Assembly: GCA_029866205.1 (NCBI GenBank)
Contig: JARWZT010000001.1
Coordinates: 1 to 64,000, forward strand
Length of the DNA stretch: 64,000 nucleotides
Source of the DNA: Rhodoferax sp.
Lineage (GTDB): Bacteria; Pseudomonadota; Gammaproteobacteria; Burkholderiales; Burkholderiaceae_C
Direction: 5' to 3'
A model generated the notes under the pieces. It ran no database searches. It saw nothing but the letters and a program-made list of their open reading frames with translations, and had not been told where the DNA came from. Each line of letters starts with the position of its first letter. Within the stretch, counting starts at the first letter, position 1. The position numbers and the translations under genes are program-made. Below are positions 17,671-26,629 of the stretch, in pieces.

Positions 17671-18862
17671 GAGGCGGGTCTGCGCTTGGTGCTGTGGAGT
17701 GGCCATTCTAGGAACCTTGGCGGCTTGCGGCAGCGCCCCGCCCTTGCCGGTGGAGGCGCCCGCATCTGTGGTCGCGCCTGTGGTACCCGCGGCGGCAACG
17801 GTAACGGCACCGGTAGCGGCTCCGCTGCCCACCGAATCCGCGCCGTTGAACGCTGGCCCGGTGATCACCCGTGCACGCAGCCGTTGGGTGCCGGTGCCCT
17901 GGAGCGAACTGGCCGGGCTGGAGCAAGACCAGCTCGACCAAGCCTGGAACGCCTGGATCAAGAGCTGCGAGCGCAGCGCCGGTTTGCCTCCAGCGCTGGC
18001 CGCACTGTGTCCCCAGGTGCGGGCCCTGAGCATTGCCGGGCCCACCGAGCAGTACGCCTGGATGAAAAGTCGCTTGCAGCCTTACCGCGTCGAGTCATTG
18101 CAGGGTGAGACGTGGGGCCTGTTGACGGCTTATTTTGAGCCGCTGGTGGACGGGAGCCGCACGGCGATTGCACCCTATGGCGTGCCGCTTTACAACCCGC
18201 CCGCAGGTTTGGCCGGGCGCAAGCCCTGGTACACGCGCCAGGAGATGGACACCCTGCCCGAGGCCCAGGCGGCGCTCAAGGGCCGTGCCGTGGCCTACCT
18301 GGCCGACCCGGTGGATGCGCTCATTCTGCAAATCCAGGGCTCGGGGCGTATCCGAGTACTGCAGCCTGACGGGAGCACCCGTATCTCGCGTCTGGCCTTT
18401 GCCGGTACCAACGAGCAGCCCTATAAAAGCGTAGGCAAGTGGTTGCTGGACCAAGGCTTGGTGAAAGACGCGTCCTGGCCCGGCATCAAGGCCTGGCTGG
18501 CCCAAAACCCGCAGCGCCAGCAAGAGTTGTTGTGGAGCAACCCGCGCATGGTGTTTTTTCGCGAAGAGCCGCTCAGCGACATGGACGCCGACTATGGCCC
18601 CCGCGGCGCGCAGGGCGTGGCGTTGACGGCCGGGCGGTCTATTGCGATCGACCCCGGCAGCATGCCCTATGGCACGCCGGTCTGGCTGGTGTCGGCGGGC
18701 CCCCAAACCGCCTTGCAAAAGCTGGTGATTGCCCAAGACACGGGCAGCGCGATTACGGGTGCCGTGCGCGCCGATTACTTTGCCGGCTGGGGCCCGCAGG
18801 CGGGCGAGCTGGCGGGACGCCTCAAGCAGCCCCTGCAAATGTGGGTTTTATGGCCCAAATAG
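17669..18862 (+). CDS. mltA: membrane-bound lytic murein transglycosylase A
   Basis: 397 residues from the ATG at 17669, with a good AAGAGGAG ribosome-binding site. The N-terminus is a lipoprotein signal with lipobox LAAC (Cys20), then a long Ala/Pro/Val linker. The MltA domain shows LTAYFEPLVDGSRT, QIQGSGRIRVLQPDG, SVGKWLLDQG, and the 3D motif with catalytic Asp357 in IAQDTGSAI. It cleaves peptidoglycan glycan strands to 1,6-anhydro products from the outer membrane. An in-frame ATG 63 codons upstream is rejected because it would bury the signal peptide. Its last 13 nt overlap the deaminase gene. Confidence 0.93.
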   Translation: MRRVCAWCCGVAILGTLAACGSAPPLPVEAPASVVAPVVPAAATVTAPVAAPLPTESAPLNAGPVITRARSRWVPVPWSELAGLEQDQLDQAWNAWIKSCERSAGLPPALAALCPQVRALSIAGPTEQYAWMKSRLQPYRVESLQGETWGLLTAYFEPLVDGSRTAIAPYGVPLYNPPAGLAGRKPWYTRQEMDTLPEAQAALKGRAVAYLADPVDALILQIQGSGRIRVLQPDGSTRISRLAFAGTNEQPYKSVGKWLLDQGLVKDASWPGIKAWLAQNPQRQQELLWSNPRMVFFREEPLSDMDADYGPRGAQGVALTAGRSIAIDPGSMPYGTPVWLVSAGPQTALQKLVIAQDTGSAITGAVRADYFAGWGPQAGELAGRLKQPLQMWVLWPK

Positions 18863-20121
18863 GCCCACACGCCAAAAGCTTTCCTCTGGCGGCAGCGCCG
18901 GGGGCCATGGCCGACATTGGGCAGCGCGGCTGGCATGTGCTGGCCGATGACCTGGCCTATCCGATTGCGGTGCTGCGGCGCAGCGCGCTCATGCACAACC
19001 TGCATTGGATGCAAGATTTTGCGCACCGCAAAGGCGTGCAATTTGCGCCGCATGGCAAGACCACCATGTCGCCCGAGCTGTTTGCGCTGCAGCTTGCGGC
19101 AGGTGCCTGGGGCCTGACTTTTGCCACCGTGTTCCAGCTCAGTGTGGGCGTGGCCGCGGGTGCGCGCCGCGCCATCATTGCCAACCAGGTGTTGGGCGCG
19201 GCGGACCTCGCCGGTCTGCAGCAGTTGTTGCGCCAAACCCCCGATTTACGGGTCTGGTTTTTGGTCGACTCGACAGCGCAGTTGCGCATGATTGAGGACT
19301 GGGCAGCGTCGCAAGCGGGCTTTGTGCCCTTTGATGTCCTGCTGGAAATAGGCATCGCCGGCCAGCGCACCGGTTGTCGTACCCTGGAGCAAGCCTTGGA
19401 CTTGGCGCAGGCGCTGGCGGCATCGACCGCGGTGCGTCTGGGCGGCGTGGAGTGCTACGAAGGCCACGCCGCGGTGTGCGACCCGGCGCTGGACCCAGTG
19501 CAGGTGAGTGACCTGGTGCGCCGTGTGCTGGCGGTGGCCTGCGCGTGTGATGCCAACCACTGGTTTGCCCCGGGCGAGATCGTGTTGTCGGCGGGGGGGT
19601 CGGCGGTATTTGACCTGGTGCTGCCGCTCTTGCAGGCCCAAGGGCTGTCGCAGCCGGTGTGCGGCGTGCTTCGCTCAGGCTGTTATCTGACCCATGACCA
19701 CGAACACTACCGCCGCTACCTGCATCTGGTGGAGCAGCGCGAGGGGCTGGCGAATTCGCTCTTGCCGGCGCTCGAAGTCTGGGCGCTGGTGCAATCGGTG
19801 CCTGAGCCCGGTCTAGCCTTGCTGAGCTGTGGCAAACGCGATATTTCTTATGACTTGGCGCTGCCCACCGTGCAGTTGCACGCCGCGCCCCAAATACGCC
19901 GCCTGCAAGACGCGCAAGCCGCCCCGCCCGACTGGCGCATTACCGCCCTGAATGACCAACACGCCTACCTGCGGTTTGACCCGAACAGCCGCCCACCCGC
20001 CGTAGGCGACCGGGTGGCTCTGGGTCTGTCCCACCCCTGCACTACTTTTGACAAATGGCGCTGGATGCCGCTGATCGAGGACGATGGGGCTGTGTCAGGT
20101 GCGATACACACCTGTTTTTGA
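18850..20121 (+). CDS. PLP-dependent D-amino-acid deaminase / D-threonine aldolase-like
   Basis: 423 residues from the ATG at 18850; a second in-frame ATG at 18907 is also possible. The fold is the alanine-racemase-type barrel plus a D-serine-dehydratase-like C-terminal domain. The PLP lysine is in FAPHGKTTMSPELF. Metal ligands of the D-Ser dehydratase / D-Thr aldolase group are represented by LSHPCTTFDKW near the C-terminus. It probably deaminates or cleaves hydroxy D-amino acids in the cytosol. The last 15 codons recur, partly diverged, at 21348-21392 on the far side of a hypothetical gene. Confidence 0.85.
   Translation: MAQIGPHAKSFPLAAAPGAMADIGQRGWHVLADDLAYPIAVLRRSALMHNLHWMQDFAHRKGVQFAPHGKTTMSPELFALQLAAGAWGLTFATVFQLSVGVAAGARRAIIANQVLGAADLAGLQQLLRQTPDLRVWFLVDSTAQLRMIEDWAASQAGFVPFDVLLEIGIAGQRTGCRTLEQALDLAQALAASTAVRLGGVECYEGHAAVCDPALDPVQVSDLVRRVLAVACACDANHWFAPGEIVLSAGGSAVFDLVLPLLQAQGLSQPVCGVLRSGCYLTHDHEHYRRYLHLVEQREGLANSLLPALEVWALVQSVPEPGLALLSCGKRDISYDLALPTVQLHAAPQIRRLQDAQAAPPDWRITALNDQHAYLRFDPNSRPPAVGDRVALGLSHPCTTFDKWRWMPLIEDDGAVSGAIHTCF
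20077..20121 (+). repeat. parent copy of duplicated deaminase 3' end
   Basis: Last 14 codons plus stop of the deaminase gene. The final 24 nt of it plus the following 3 nt (20098-20124) are identical to 21369-21395; the 21 nt before that are related in the same reading frame. Confidence 0.85.
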
Positions 20122-20208
20122 GTTTCAGCCTCTGAAGGGCGCGGCCCAGATCGGATGCTGGACTAGGTATGCCCGCTGAGCGGATGTTGTCCGCTTGGGT
20201 GGACTGGA

Positions 20209-21216
20209 CTAGTTGGACTTGCCCAAATTGAGCACCGCGTCTGCGACTTTTCCCGAATCTTTCTCCAAGGCCAGAATATCGGCCCCCACCCTTGAAAACT
20301 GGTAGCCGGGATAAAAATTCAGCTTGGAAAGCAGCGGTTCGGGGACGGCGAATGATTTGGTGCCGGGCGGCAGGGCTTCGCCGAATTTCCAGGCCACGGG
20401 GAACTTGCTTTCGCAGCCGGCCGTTTTGCTGAAACTCAAACCTTCCGGGCAGGTGCCTGGCGAACTGTTTTCCATAAAGTAGTTGCGGATCATCTCGGTG
20501 CGCAGTTTGCCGAAATAGTTTTTCAACTGGCTGCCCCGCTCGGGCGGAAATACCGGTTTGGGTTCAGAGTCCAAAGGGAGTTTGCGGCTCATGTCTTCTG
20601 CCGGCGCGGCCGCGCCCATCGAAATATTGATGTTCTGCGCACCCGCCGGTGCGGCTGCGCCACCGCCCACCGCCATCGCGGCGGTGCCCGGGGCCGGCGC
20701 TGCCGCTCCTGCTGCCGCTCCCGCTGCCGCCATGGAAGGGGCTGGCGCTGCGGGCATCGCGCTCGTGCTGCCTTCGTCGCTGCCTTTCTTGCCACCACTT
20801 GCAGGCGCAGCGCCTTCCGAGCCGTACATGTATTTCAGCGCGACCGGGTCGTTTTTGAGCTTGGTTTCAATAATCTGGTCAAACAGGCCGGCCACTTGCA
20901 CGCTGTTGGACGAACCCAGCCACTGCGGACGGTTGCTGCTGATGAGCAGAATTTGAGAAATCGAGCAGCTGGAGGCGTTGGTCCTGAGCCACTGGGTCAC
21001 CCGTTCGGTGCGCTCTTGTGGGTCGTGTGTGGAGAGCGCCAGAGTGCGAAATTCGGCAATCGAACAGGAGCCGCTGGGGGCGCTTGGGGCGGCCACTTTC
21101 TTGGTGGTTTGGGCTTGGGCGCCCCATCCGATCAACGCAGACATCGCTGCCACCACGAGGCACCGGCCAGCCGGGGCAAACCGAACGCTGGTGGCTGTCG
21201 ACGCCCACCGGCGCAT
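20209..21216 (-). CDS. hypothetical secreted protein with Ala/Gly-rich linker
   Basis: 335 residues from the ATG at 21214-21216, preceded by AAGGA; a longer start at 21288 lacks a good ribosome-binding site. Residues 1-36 look like a signal peptide ending GAQAQ. An N-terminal domain with two close cysteines (SGSCSIAEF, NASSCSISQIL) is followed by a low-complexity Ala/Gly/Pro region (about 145-205), then a C-terminal domain with a further Cys pair (GTCPEGLSF, AGCESKF). I do not recognise the family. It is antisense to its neighbours and lies between the two copies of the deaminase 3' end, so it may be a later insertion. Confidence 0.62.
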   Translation of the reverse strand: MRRWASTATSVRFAPAGRCLVVAAMSALIGWGAQAQTTKKVAAPSAPSGSCSIAEFRTLALSTHDPQERTERVTQWLRTNASSCSISQILLISSNRPQWLGSSNSVQVAGLFDQIIETKLKNDPVALKYMYGSEGAAPASGGKKGSDEGSTSAMPAAPAPSMAAAGAAAGAAAPAPGTAAMAVGGGAAAPAGAQNINISMGAAAPAEDMSRKLPLDSEPKPVFPPERGSQLKNYFGKLRTEMIRNYFMENSSPGTCPEGLSFSKTAGCESKFPVAWKFGEALPPGTKSFAVPEPLLSKLNFYPGYQFSRVGADILALEKDSGKVADAVLNLGKSN

Positions 21217-21347
21217 GGCGTCCTTGATCTGGCCGCAGGCCGCCCCGGTACGGTCAACCGAATCAGTCGATAGGAAATCTATGCGCATGGGAGCAAGTAT
21301 GACATGCACTTTGGGGCCCCAAACCTGCTTGACGGAGCCCAAGGAGC

Positions 21348-21392
21348 GAGGGCGATAGCACCGTCGCCGGTGCGATACACACCTGTTTTTGA
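21348..21392 (+). pseudogene. orphan duplicate of the deaminase 3' end
   Basis: Reads EGDSTVAGAIHTCF-stop, against EDDGAVSGAIHTCF-stop at the end of the deaminase. The last eight codons and stop are identical at nucleotide level. No upstream part of a second deaminase is recognisable, so this is a remnant, either of a tandem copy or of a duplication that accompanied insertion of the hypothetical gene. Confidence 0.7.
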
Positions 21393-21493
21393 GTTGACTA
21401 CACTGCGCGACAGGCGCACTCTTCCTACCCGGATGGGGCTGCGCTGATTGCTGCCCACAAGGCGGCTGACCAACCTTCAGGAGACTTCTGACC

Positions 21494-24400
21494 ATGAACG
21501 CCCCATTGAATTCCGCGCAGCTGCGCCCCGCCCCCCACGCCCTCACGCTGGATGACAAATACACCCTGAGTTCTGGCACTGCCTTTATGAGTGGTGTCCA
21601 GGCCCTGGTGCGCCTGCCCATGCTGCAACGCGTGCGCGACTTGGCGGCCGGCAAAAACACGGCCGGGTTTATCAGCGGCTATCGGGGCTCGCCTTTGGGT
21701 AATTACGACCAGGCGCTGCAAAAGGCGCAGAAGCATTTGCAAGAACACCACGTGGTGTTCCAACCCGGCGTAAATGAAGAGCTGGCCGCCACCGCCTTGT
21801 GGGGCACACAGCAACTGGGTTTTGCGCCGCCGGGGGTCAACAAATACGATGGCGTGTTTGGCATTTGGTACGGCAAAGGCCCGGGCGTGGACCGTTGCTC
21901 TGACGTGTTCAAGCACGCCAATATGGCGGGCACGACGCCCTTGGGCGGCGTGATTGCGGTGGCCGGGGACGACCATGTCGCCAAAAGTTCGACCGCTGCG
22001 CACCAGAGTGATCACATTTTCAAAGCCTGCGGCACGCCGCTGTTTTTTCCAGCCAGCGTGCAAGACGTGCTCGATTTGGGTGTGCATGCCTTTGCCATGA
22101 GCCGTTTCTCCGGCGTCTGGGCCGGCATGAAAACCATCCAGGAAATTGTCGAGTCCAGCGCCTCGGTGGACGTGGACGCGCACCGCGTGCGCATCCAAAT
22201 GCCCACCGACTTTGCCATGCCCCCCGGCGGTGTGCACATCCGTTGGCCGGATGCCGCGCTCGAGCAAGAGGCCCGCTTGTTTGATACCAAGTGGTACGCC
22301 GCGCTGGCCTACATCCGGGCCAACCGGCTCAATTACAACGTCATTCAGGGCCCCCATGACCGCTTTGGTCTGATGGCCAGCGGCAAAGCCTTTAACGACA
22401 CGCGCCAGGCGCTGCTGGATCTGGGCTTGGACGACGCCACCTGCCAGCGTGTGGGCATTCGTCTGCACAAGGTGGCGGTGGTCTGGCCGCTGGAGGCCCA
22501 GCTCACCCGCGAATTTGCCACCGGTTTGCAAGAGATCTTGGTGGTCGAAGAAAAGCGCCAGGTCATTGAATACCAGCTCAAGGAAGAGCTCTACCACTGG
22601 CGTGCCGACGTGCGCCCGCGCGTGCTGGGCAAGTTCAACGAGATGGACAGCGACAGCCCCTATGGAGGCGGCGGCGAGTGGTCCATGCCCAACCCCAGCG
22701 CCAACACCTTGCTGCGCGCCAATGCCGATTTGTCGCCCGCGCTGATTGCCCGCGCCATTGCCCAGCGCCTGAAAAAGCTGGGCGTGGACGCCGACGTGGC
22801 CGCGCGCATGGACGCGCACATTGCTATTTTGGACGCCAAAGAGCGCGCCATGCAAACCCTGCAACTCGGCGCGCCCGAGGCGCTGCGCCAACCCTGGTTT
22901 TGCTCGGGCTGCCCGCACAACACCAGCACCAAGGTGCCCGAGGGCTCGCGCGCTATGGCCGGCATTGGCTGCCATTTCATGACGATCTGGATGGACCGCG
23001 CCACCACCGGCTTTACCCAAATGGGCGGCGAGGGCGTGCCCTGGGTGGGGCAGCAGCCCTTTGCCCACGACCAGCACATTTTTGCCAACCTGGGCGACGG
23101 CACCTACTTTCACAGCGGTCTTCTGGCGGTGCGCCAGTCCATTGCCGCGGGTGTCAACATCACCTACAAAATTTTGTACAACGACGCCGTGGCCATGACG
23201 GGCGGCCAGCAAATCGGTGAACGCCCCGAGGGCCATAGCGTGGTGCAAATTGCCCAAAGCATGCGGGCCGAAGGCGCACAGCGCATCGTGGTGGTGACCG
23301 ACGAGCCCGAAAAATACGCCAACGCCCAAGACCTGCCCACTGGCGTACACGTGGAGCACCGGGACGCGCTGGACCGCATTCAACGCGAGTTTCGCGAGAT
23401 CAAGGGCACCACCGTCATCATCTACGACCAAACCTGCGCCACCGAAAAACGCCGTCGTCGCAAGCGCGGCACGCTGGTCGACCCCGCGGTGCGCGTGGTG
23501 ATCAATGAGCTGGTGTGCGAGGGCTGTGGCGACTGCGGCGTGCAAAGCAACTGCATCAGTGTCGAACCGCTGGAAACCGACTTTGGCCGCAAACGCCAGA
23601 TCAACCAAAGCACCTGCAACAAAGATGTCTCCTGCGTCAAAGGCTTTTGCCCGAGCTTTGTGACGGTGGAAGGCGGCAGCCTGCGCAAGAAGAAGGCGCC
23701 CGCGCTTTCCGCGCCGGGCCAGCAGGAGGACATTCCCGCGCCACGAATAGCGGACCTGGCCACCGCGCACGACGGCGTCTGGGGTCTGGTAGTGGCGGGC
23801 GTGGGTGGTACTGGCGTCATCACCATCGGCCAGCTCTTGGGCGTGGCCGCGCACATGGAAGGCAAGGGCATCGTCACGCAAGACGCGGGCGGCCTGGCGC
23901 AAAAAGGGGGCGCCACCTGGAGCCATGTGCTGATTGGCCAATCGCAAGACGCCATTCGCACCACGCGGGTCGGCATGGCCTGCGCCGACCTGGTGATTGG
24001 CTGCGACCCCATCGTCACCGCGGGCAAGGAAACGTCCCTGCGCCTGCGTGCCGGGCGCAGCCATGTGGTTATCAACAGCCACAGCGCGCCGACCGCCGCT
24101 TTTGTCAAAAACGCCAACTGGACCAACCCCGGCGAGTCCTGCATCGCGCAAATCGCCGACACCTTGCAAGACCCCGCTGCCCTGGGCTGCGTGGACGCCG
24201 AAGGCATCGCCAGCCAGTTGCTGGGCGACAGCATCTTTACCAACCCGGTGATGCTGGGCTTTGCCTGGCAAAAAGGCTGGATTCCCCTGGAACAAGCCTC
24301 GCTCCTGCGCGCCATGGAACTCAACGCCGTGGCGGTTGAAAAGAACCAAGCCGCTTTCGAATGGGGCCGCCGCGCCGCGCACGACCCTGCAGCCGTGGCG

Positions 24401-25093
24401 CGCGCATTGCAACCGGGCCAAACCGTGCAGTTGGTACGCAAGCAGGCTGAAGGTGCCGCCGCGCTAGACGCTTTCGTGCAGCAACGCGCCGCGTTTTTGA
24501 CCGACTACCAAAACGCCGCCTATGCGCGCCGCTACATCGACTTTGTGGCCCAGGTGCGTCGGGCTGAACTTGCCGCCGACACGCACGCCTTACCCCTGAG
24601 CTTTGCGGTAGCGCGCTACCTGTTCAAGCTGATGGCGTACAAAGACGAATACGAAGTCGCCCGTTTGCACAGCGACCCAGCCTTTGGCAAGAAGATCGGT
24701 GCCATGTTTGAAGGCGACTACCAGGTGCACTACCACCTGGCTCCGCCATTGCTGGCCCAAAAGAACGACAGGGGCGAGTTGCAAAAGCAAAAGTTTGGCC
24801 CCAGCATGGCCTGGGGTTTCAAACTGCTGGCGCCACTCAAAGTGCTGCGTGGCACGGCGCTGGACCCGTTTGGCCGCAGCCAAGAGCGCCGCCAGGAACG
24901 CGCGCTGATTGCCAGTTACCAAGCTACCGTCAATGCCTTTGTGGAAAAGCTCAACCCCGCCAATGCTGCCGATGCGCTGGCCTTTGCCAAACTGCCCGAG
25001 CAGATTCGCGGTTTCGGCCACGTCAAGGCGCGGCATATTGCAGCGGTGCGGGGGCAGTGGGAGGCGCTGGGTGGTGTGCTGTCAACCCACTAG
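21494..25093 (+). CDS. indolepyruvate ferredoxin oxidoreductase, fused alpha-beta type
   Basis: 1199 residues, the normal size for the single-chain aerobic form. In order: a pyrimidine-binding domain with FISGYRGSPLGNYDQAL; a TPP domain with WFCSGCPHNTSTKVPEG and ANLGDGTYFHSGLLAVRQ, and downstream Asn in LYNDAVAMTGGQ; a cysteine-rich cluster region (VCEGCGDCGVQSNC, then STCNKDVSCVKGFCPS); a gamma-type domain (VVAGVGGTGVITIGQLLGVA); and a C-terminal extension. It oxidatively decarboxylates aryl-pyruvates to acyl-CoA, probably in aromatic amino acid catabolism. An AGGAGA ribosome-binding site precedes the ATG. Confidence 0.93.
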   Translation: MNAPLNSAQLRPAPHALTLDDKYTLSSGTAFMSGVQALVRLPMLQRVRDLAAGKNTAGFISGYRGSPLGNYDQALQKAQKHLQEHHVVFQPGVNEELAATALWGTQQLGFAPPGVNKYDGVFGIWYGKGPGVDRCSDVFKHANMAGTTPLGGVIAVAGDDHVAKSSTAAHQSDHIFKACGTPLFFPASVQDVLDLGVHAFAMSRFSGVWAGMKTIQEIVESSASVDVDAHRVRIQMPTDFAMPPGGVHIRWPDAALEQEARLFDTKWYAALAYIRANRLNYNVIQGPHDRFGLMASGKAFNDTRQALLDLGLDDATCQRVGIRLHKVAVVWPLEAQLTREFATGLQEILVVEEKRQVIEYQLKEELYHWRADVRPRVLGKFNEMDSDSPYGGGGEWSMPNPSANTLLRANADLSPALIARAIAQRLKKLGVDADVAARMDAHIAILDAKERAMQTLQLGAPEALRQPWFCSGCPHNTSTKVPEGSRAMAGIGCHFMTIWMDRATTGFTQMGGEGVPWVGQQPFAHDQHIFANLGDGTYFHSGLLAVRQSIAAGVNITYKILYNDAVAMTGGQQIGERPEGHSVVQIAQSMRAEGAQRIVVVTDEPEKYANAQDLPTGVHVEHRDALDRIQREFREIKGTTVIIYDQTCATEKRRRRKRGTLVDPAVRVVINELVCEGCGDCGVQSNCISVEPLETDFGRKRQINQSTCNKDVSCVKGFCPSFVTVEGGSLRKKKAPALSAPGQQEDIPAPRIADLATAHDGVWGLVVAGVGGTGVITIGQLLGVAAHMEGKGIVTQDAGGLAQKGGATWSHVLIGQSQDAIRTTRVGMACADLVIGCDPIVTAGKETSLRLRAGRSHVVINSHSAPTAAFVKNANWTNPGESCIAQIADTLQDPAALGCVDAEGIASQLLGDSIFTNPVMLGFAWQKGWIPLEQASLLRAMELNAVAVEKNQAAFEWGRRAAHDPAAVARALQPGQTVQLVRKQAEGAAALDAFVQQRAAFLTDYQNAAYARRYIDFVAQVRRAELAADTHALPLSFAVARYLFKLMAYKDEYEVARLHSDPAFGKKIGAMFEGDYQVHYHLAPPLLAQKNDRGELQKQKFGPSMAWGFKLLAPLKVLRGTALDPFGRSQERRQERALIASYQATVNAFVEKLNPANAADALAFAKLPEQIRGFGHVKARHIAAVRGQWEALGGVLSTH

Positions 25094-25188
25094 ATTGCGT
25101 CCGGACGGGCAGCGTGAATCATCCCCTGTCTTCACCAGCCCGAGAAGTTGGATAGACCGTCGGGGCTTTATCCAAGCCCAGGGCTCAC

Positions 25189-26625
25189 TCATATCAACGG
25201 ACGAACGTCGTAATTGGCTTCAATTTGGCCTCGGTAGGAGCCGATGACGTGGTCCATCGAATCCCCTGCTTGGACACCTTCCAAACTGGCTTGTGGGGAC
25301 TGCATAAAGCGAATGTGTGCAAGATTGTTGGCCAGGGCGTCGGAGAGTCCCGGATTCGTGCGAATCAATATTTGCAGTGCAGACTGGTGCAACTCATAAA
25401 TCAAAGTCGGGGTTTCGGCGACCACCTTGGCCGTTTGGGGCAAACAGGCGATCAGCGAGCGCGCACCAAAAAATTCAGTGGACACAAAAAACTCTTCCTT
25501 GGCATGGTCATCCTGATCGATTCCCTGGCGTTTGACGCGACCCTCCGCGACGATGAACAGTGAGTTGCGAAGCTCACCCATCTGGACGATTTGCGCCCCG
25601 GCTGGGAACCTGTGGGGGAGCAGCAGGTCAATGATCTCCAAGCACAAGGGGTCGGAAAAATTGCGGAACAAGCGAACTTGTTGGATCAGGTGGAAAAGGT
25701 CCGACGAGCGATTGGAGATTTTGCTGCGGGCAACTCCTTCCACCAAACCATGCCGGGGCAATGCCACCGTGATATCTGAGCGTCGCATGGACTCAAGGAT
25801 ATTTTTGATAATGGCGTGGTCCGCTTTGACCCCATTGGTCTTGTTGGAAATGAAGTACTGGACTTCATACAAGATTCCATCGGGGGTCATTTTTTTGGCG
25901 AATATATTGGGCGATTTTTCTTGTTTGATCCCGGTGGCACCAAGAACCCCGGCGTACAAAATGCGTTCTACGCTCTCAACGGAGATGTCGTAGTCAATCG
26001 TGAGCTCAACCGATCGACGGGTCACATTGGCAGCAGTGGACAGGTTTTGGATCGCCTGTTTCATGATGCTGACGTTGGGGATAGTAATCACCCGGTCGGC
26101 GGTGTGCAAAATGGTATTGCGCCACGTGATTTGATCCACAAAGCCCTGCTTGTCGCCAATGCGTACGACATCCCCGACTTGAAAACTTTTTTCCAGGTTC
26201 AAAATGATGCCGGCGAACAAAGCCACCGCAAAATCTTTCAGCGCAAAACCGAGCAGAGCTGCGGAGCCCGCGATGGCTGCGAGCAATGTCGAGATATTGC
26301 GTCCAAATACCAAGGACAGGATCGTGCAGCAGCCAATAAAAATCACGACACCGGAGGTGATGGTGCCGATAAGCTCCGGGACTTTGGTCTCTAAAGTCCG
26401 CTCCACATACCCGTGAATAAACTCCTGTTTGATAAAACGAGAGACCAGTATCGTAAAAACAAAAGCCGCAGCTCCCGCGACATACTCCCAGACTGCGGTA
26501 CTGTTTATCTGAAGAACATAGGCAATCGGCTCAATAAAACCCTCGGTGAGATTACTCATCACCATGAGCACGACAATCGCAACGATCAACGCTCTGTAGC
26601 TTTTTTTCATGGTTTGCGCCTGCAT
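25189..26625 (-). CDS. MscS-type channel with C-terminal cyclic-nucleotide-binding fold
   Basis: 478 residues from the ATG at 26623-26625, 4 nt after the stop of the sensor gene, so the two are an operon. Four to five N-terminal helices precede the MscS pore and beta domain: LLAAIAGSAALLGFALKDF then FQVGDVVRIGDKQGFVDQI and DRVITIPNVSIMKQAIQN. From about residue 335 there is a CRP-like fold (FRNFSDPLCLEIIDLLLPHR, AGAQIVQMGELRNSLFIVAEG). Its phosphate-binding cassette reads FFGARSLIACLPQTAKV: the Glu and Arg needed for cyclic nucleotides in CRP are Ala and Gln. It is a membrane channel, but the ligand may not be cAMP or cGMP. Confidence 0.87.
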   Translation of the reverse strand: MQAQTMKKSYRALIVAIVVLMVMSNLTEGFIEPIAYVLQINSTAVWEYVAGAAAFVFTILVSRFIKQEFIHGYVERTLETKVPELIGTITSGVVIFIGCCTILSLVFGRNISTLLAAIAGSAALLGFALKDFAVALFAGIILNLEKSFQVGDVVRIGDKQGFVDQITWRNTILHTADRVITIPNVSIMKQAIQNLSTAANVTRRSVELTIDYDISVESVERILYAGVLGATGIKQEKSPNIFAKKMTPDGILYEVQYFISNKTNGVKADHAIIKNILESMRRSDITVALPRHGLVEGVARSKISNRSSDLFHLIQQVRLFRNFSDPLCLEIIDLLLPHRFPAGAQIVQMGELRNSLFIVAEGRVKRQGIDQDDHAKEEFFVSTEFFGARSLIACLPQTAKVVAETPTLIYELHQSALQILIRTNPGLSDALANNLAHIRFMQSPQASLEGVQAGDSMDHVIGSYRGQIEANYDVRPLI

Positions 26626-26629
26626 GGTC

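Noticed and set aside
21425-24421. A 998-codon open frame on the minus strand
   Set aside because: It is antisense to the fully conserved indolepyruvate oxidoreductase gene, and its translation is low-complexity His/Ala/Gly sequence without family motifs.
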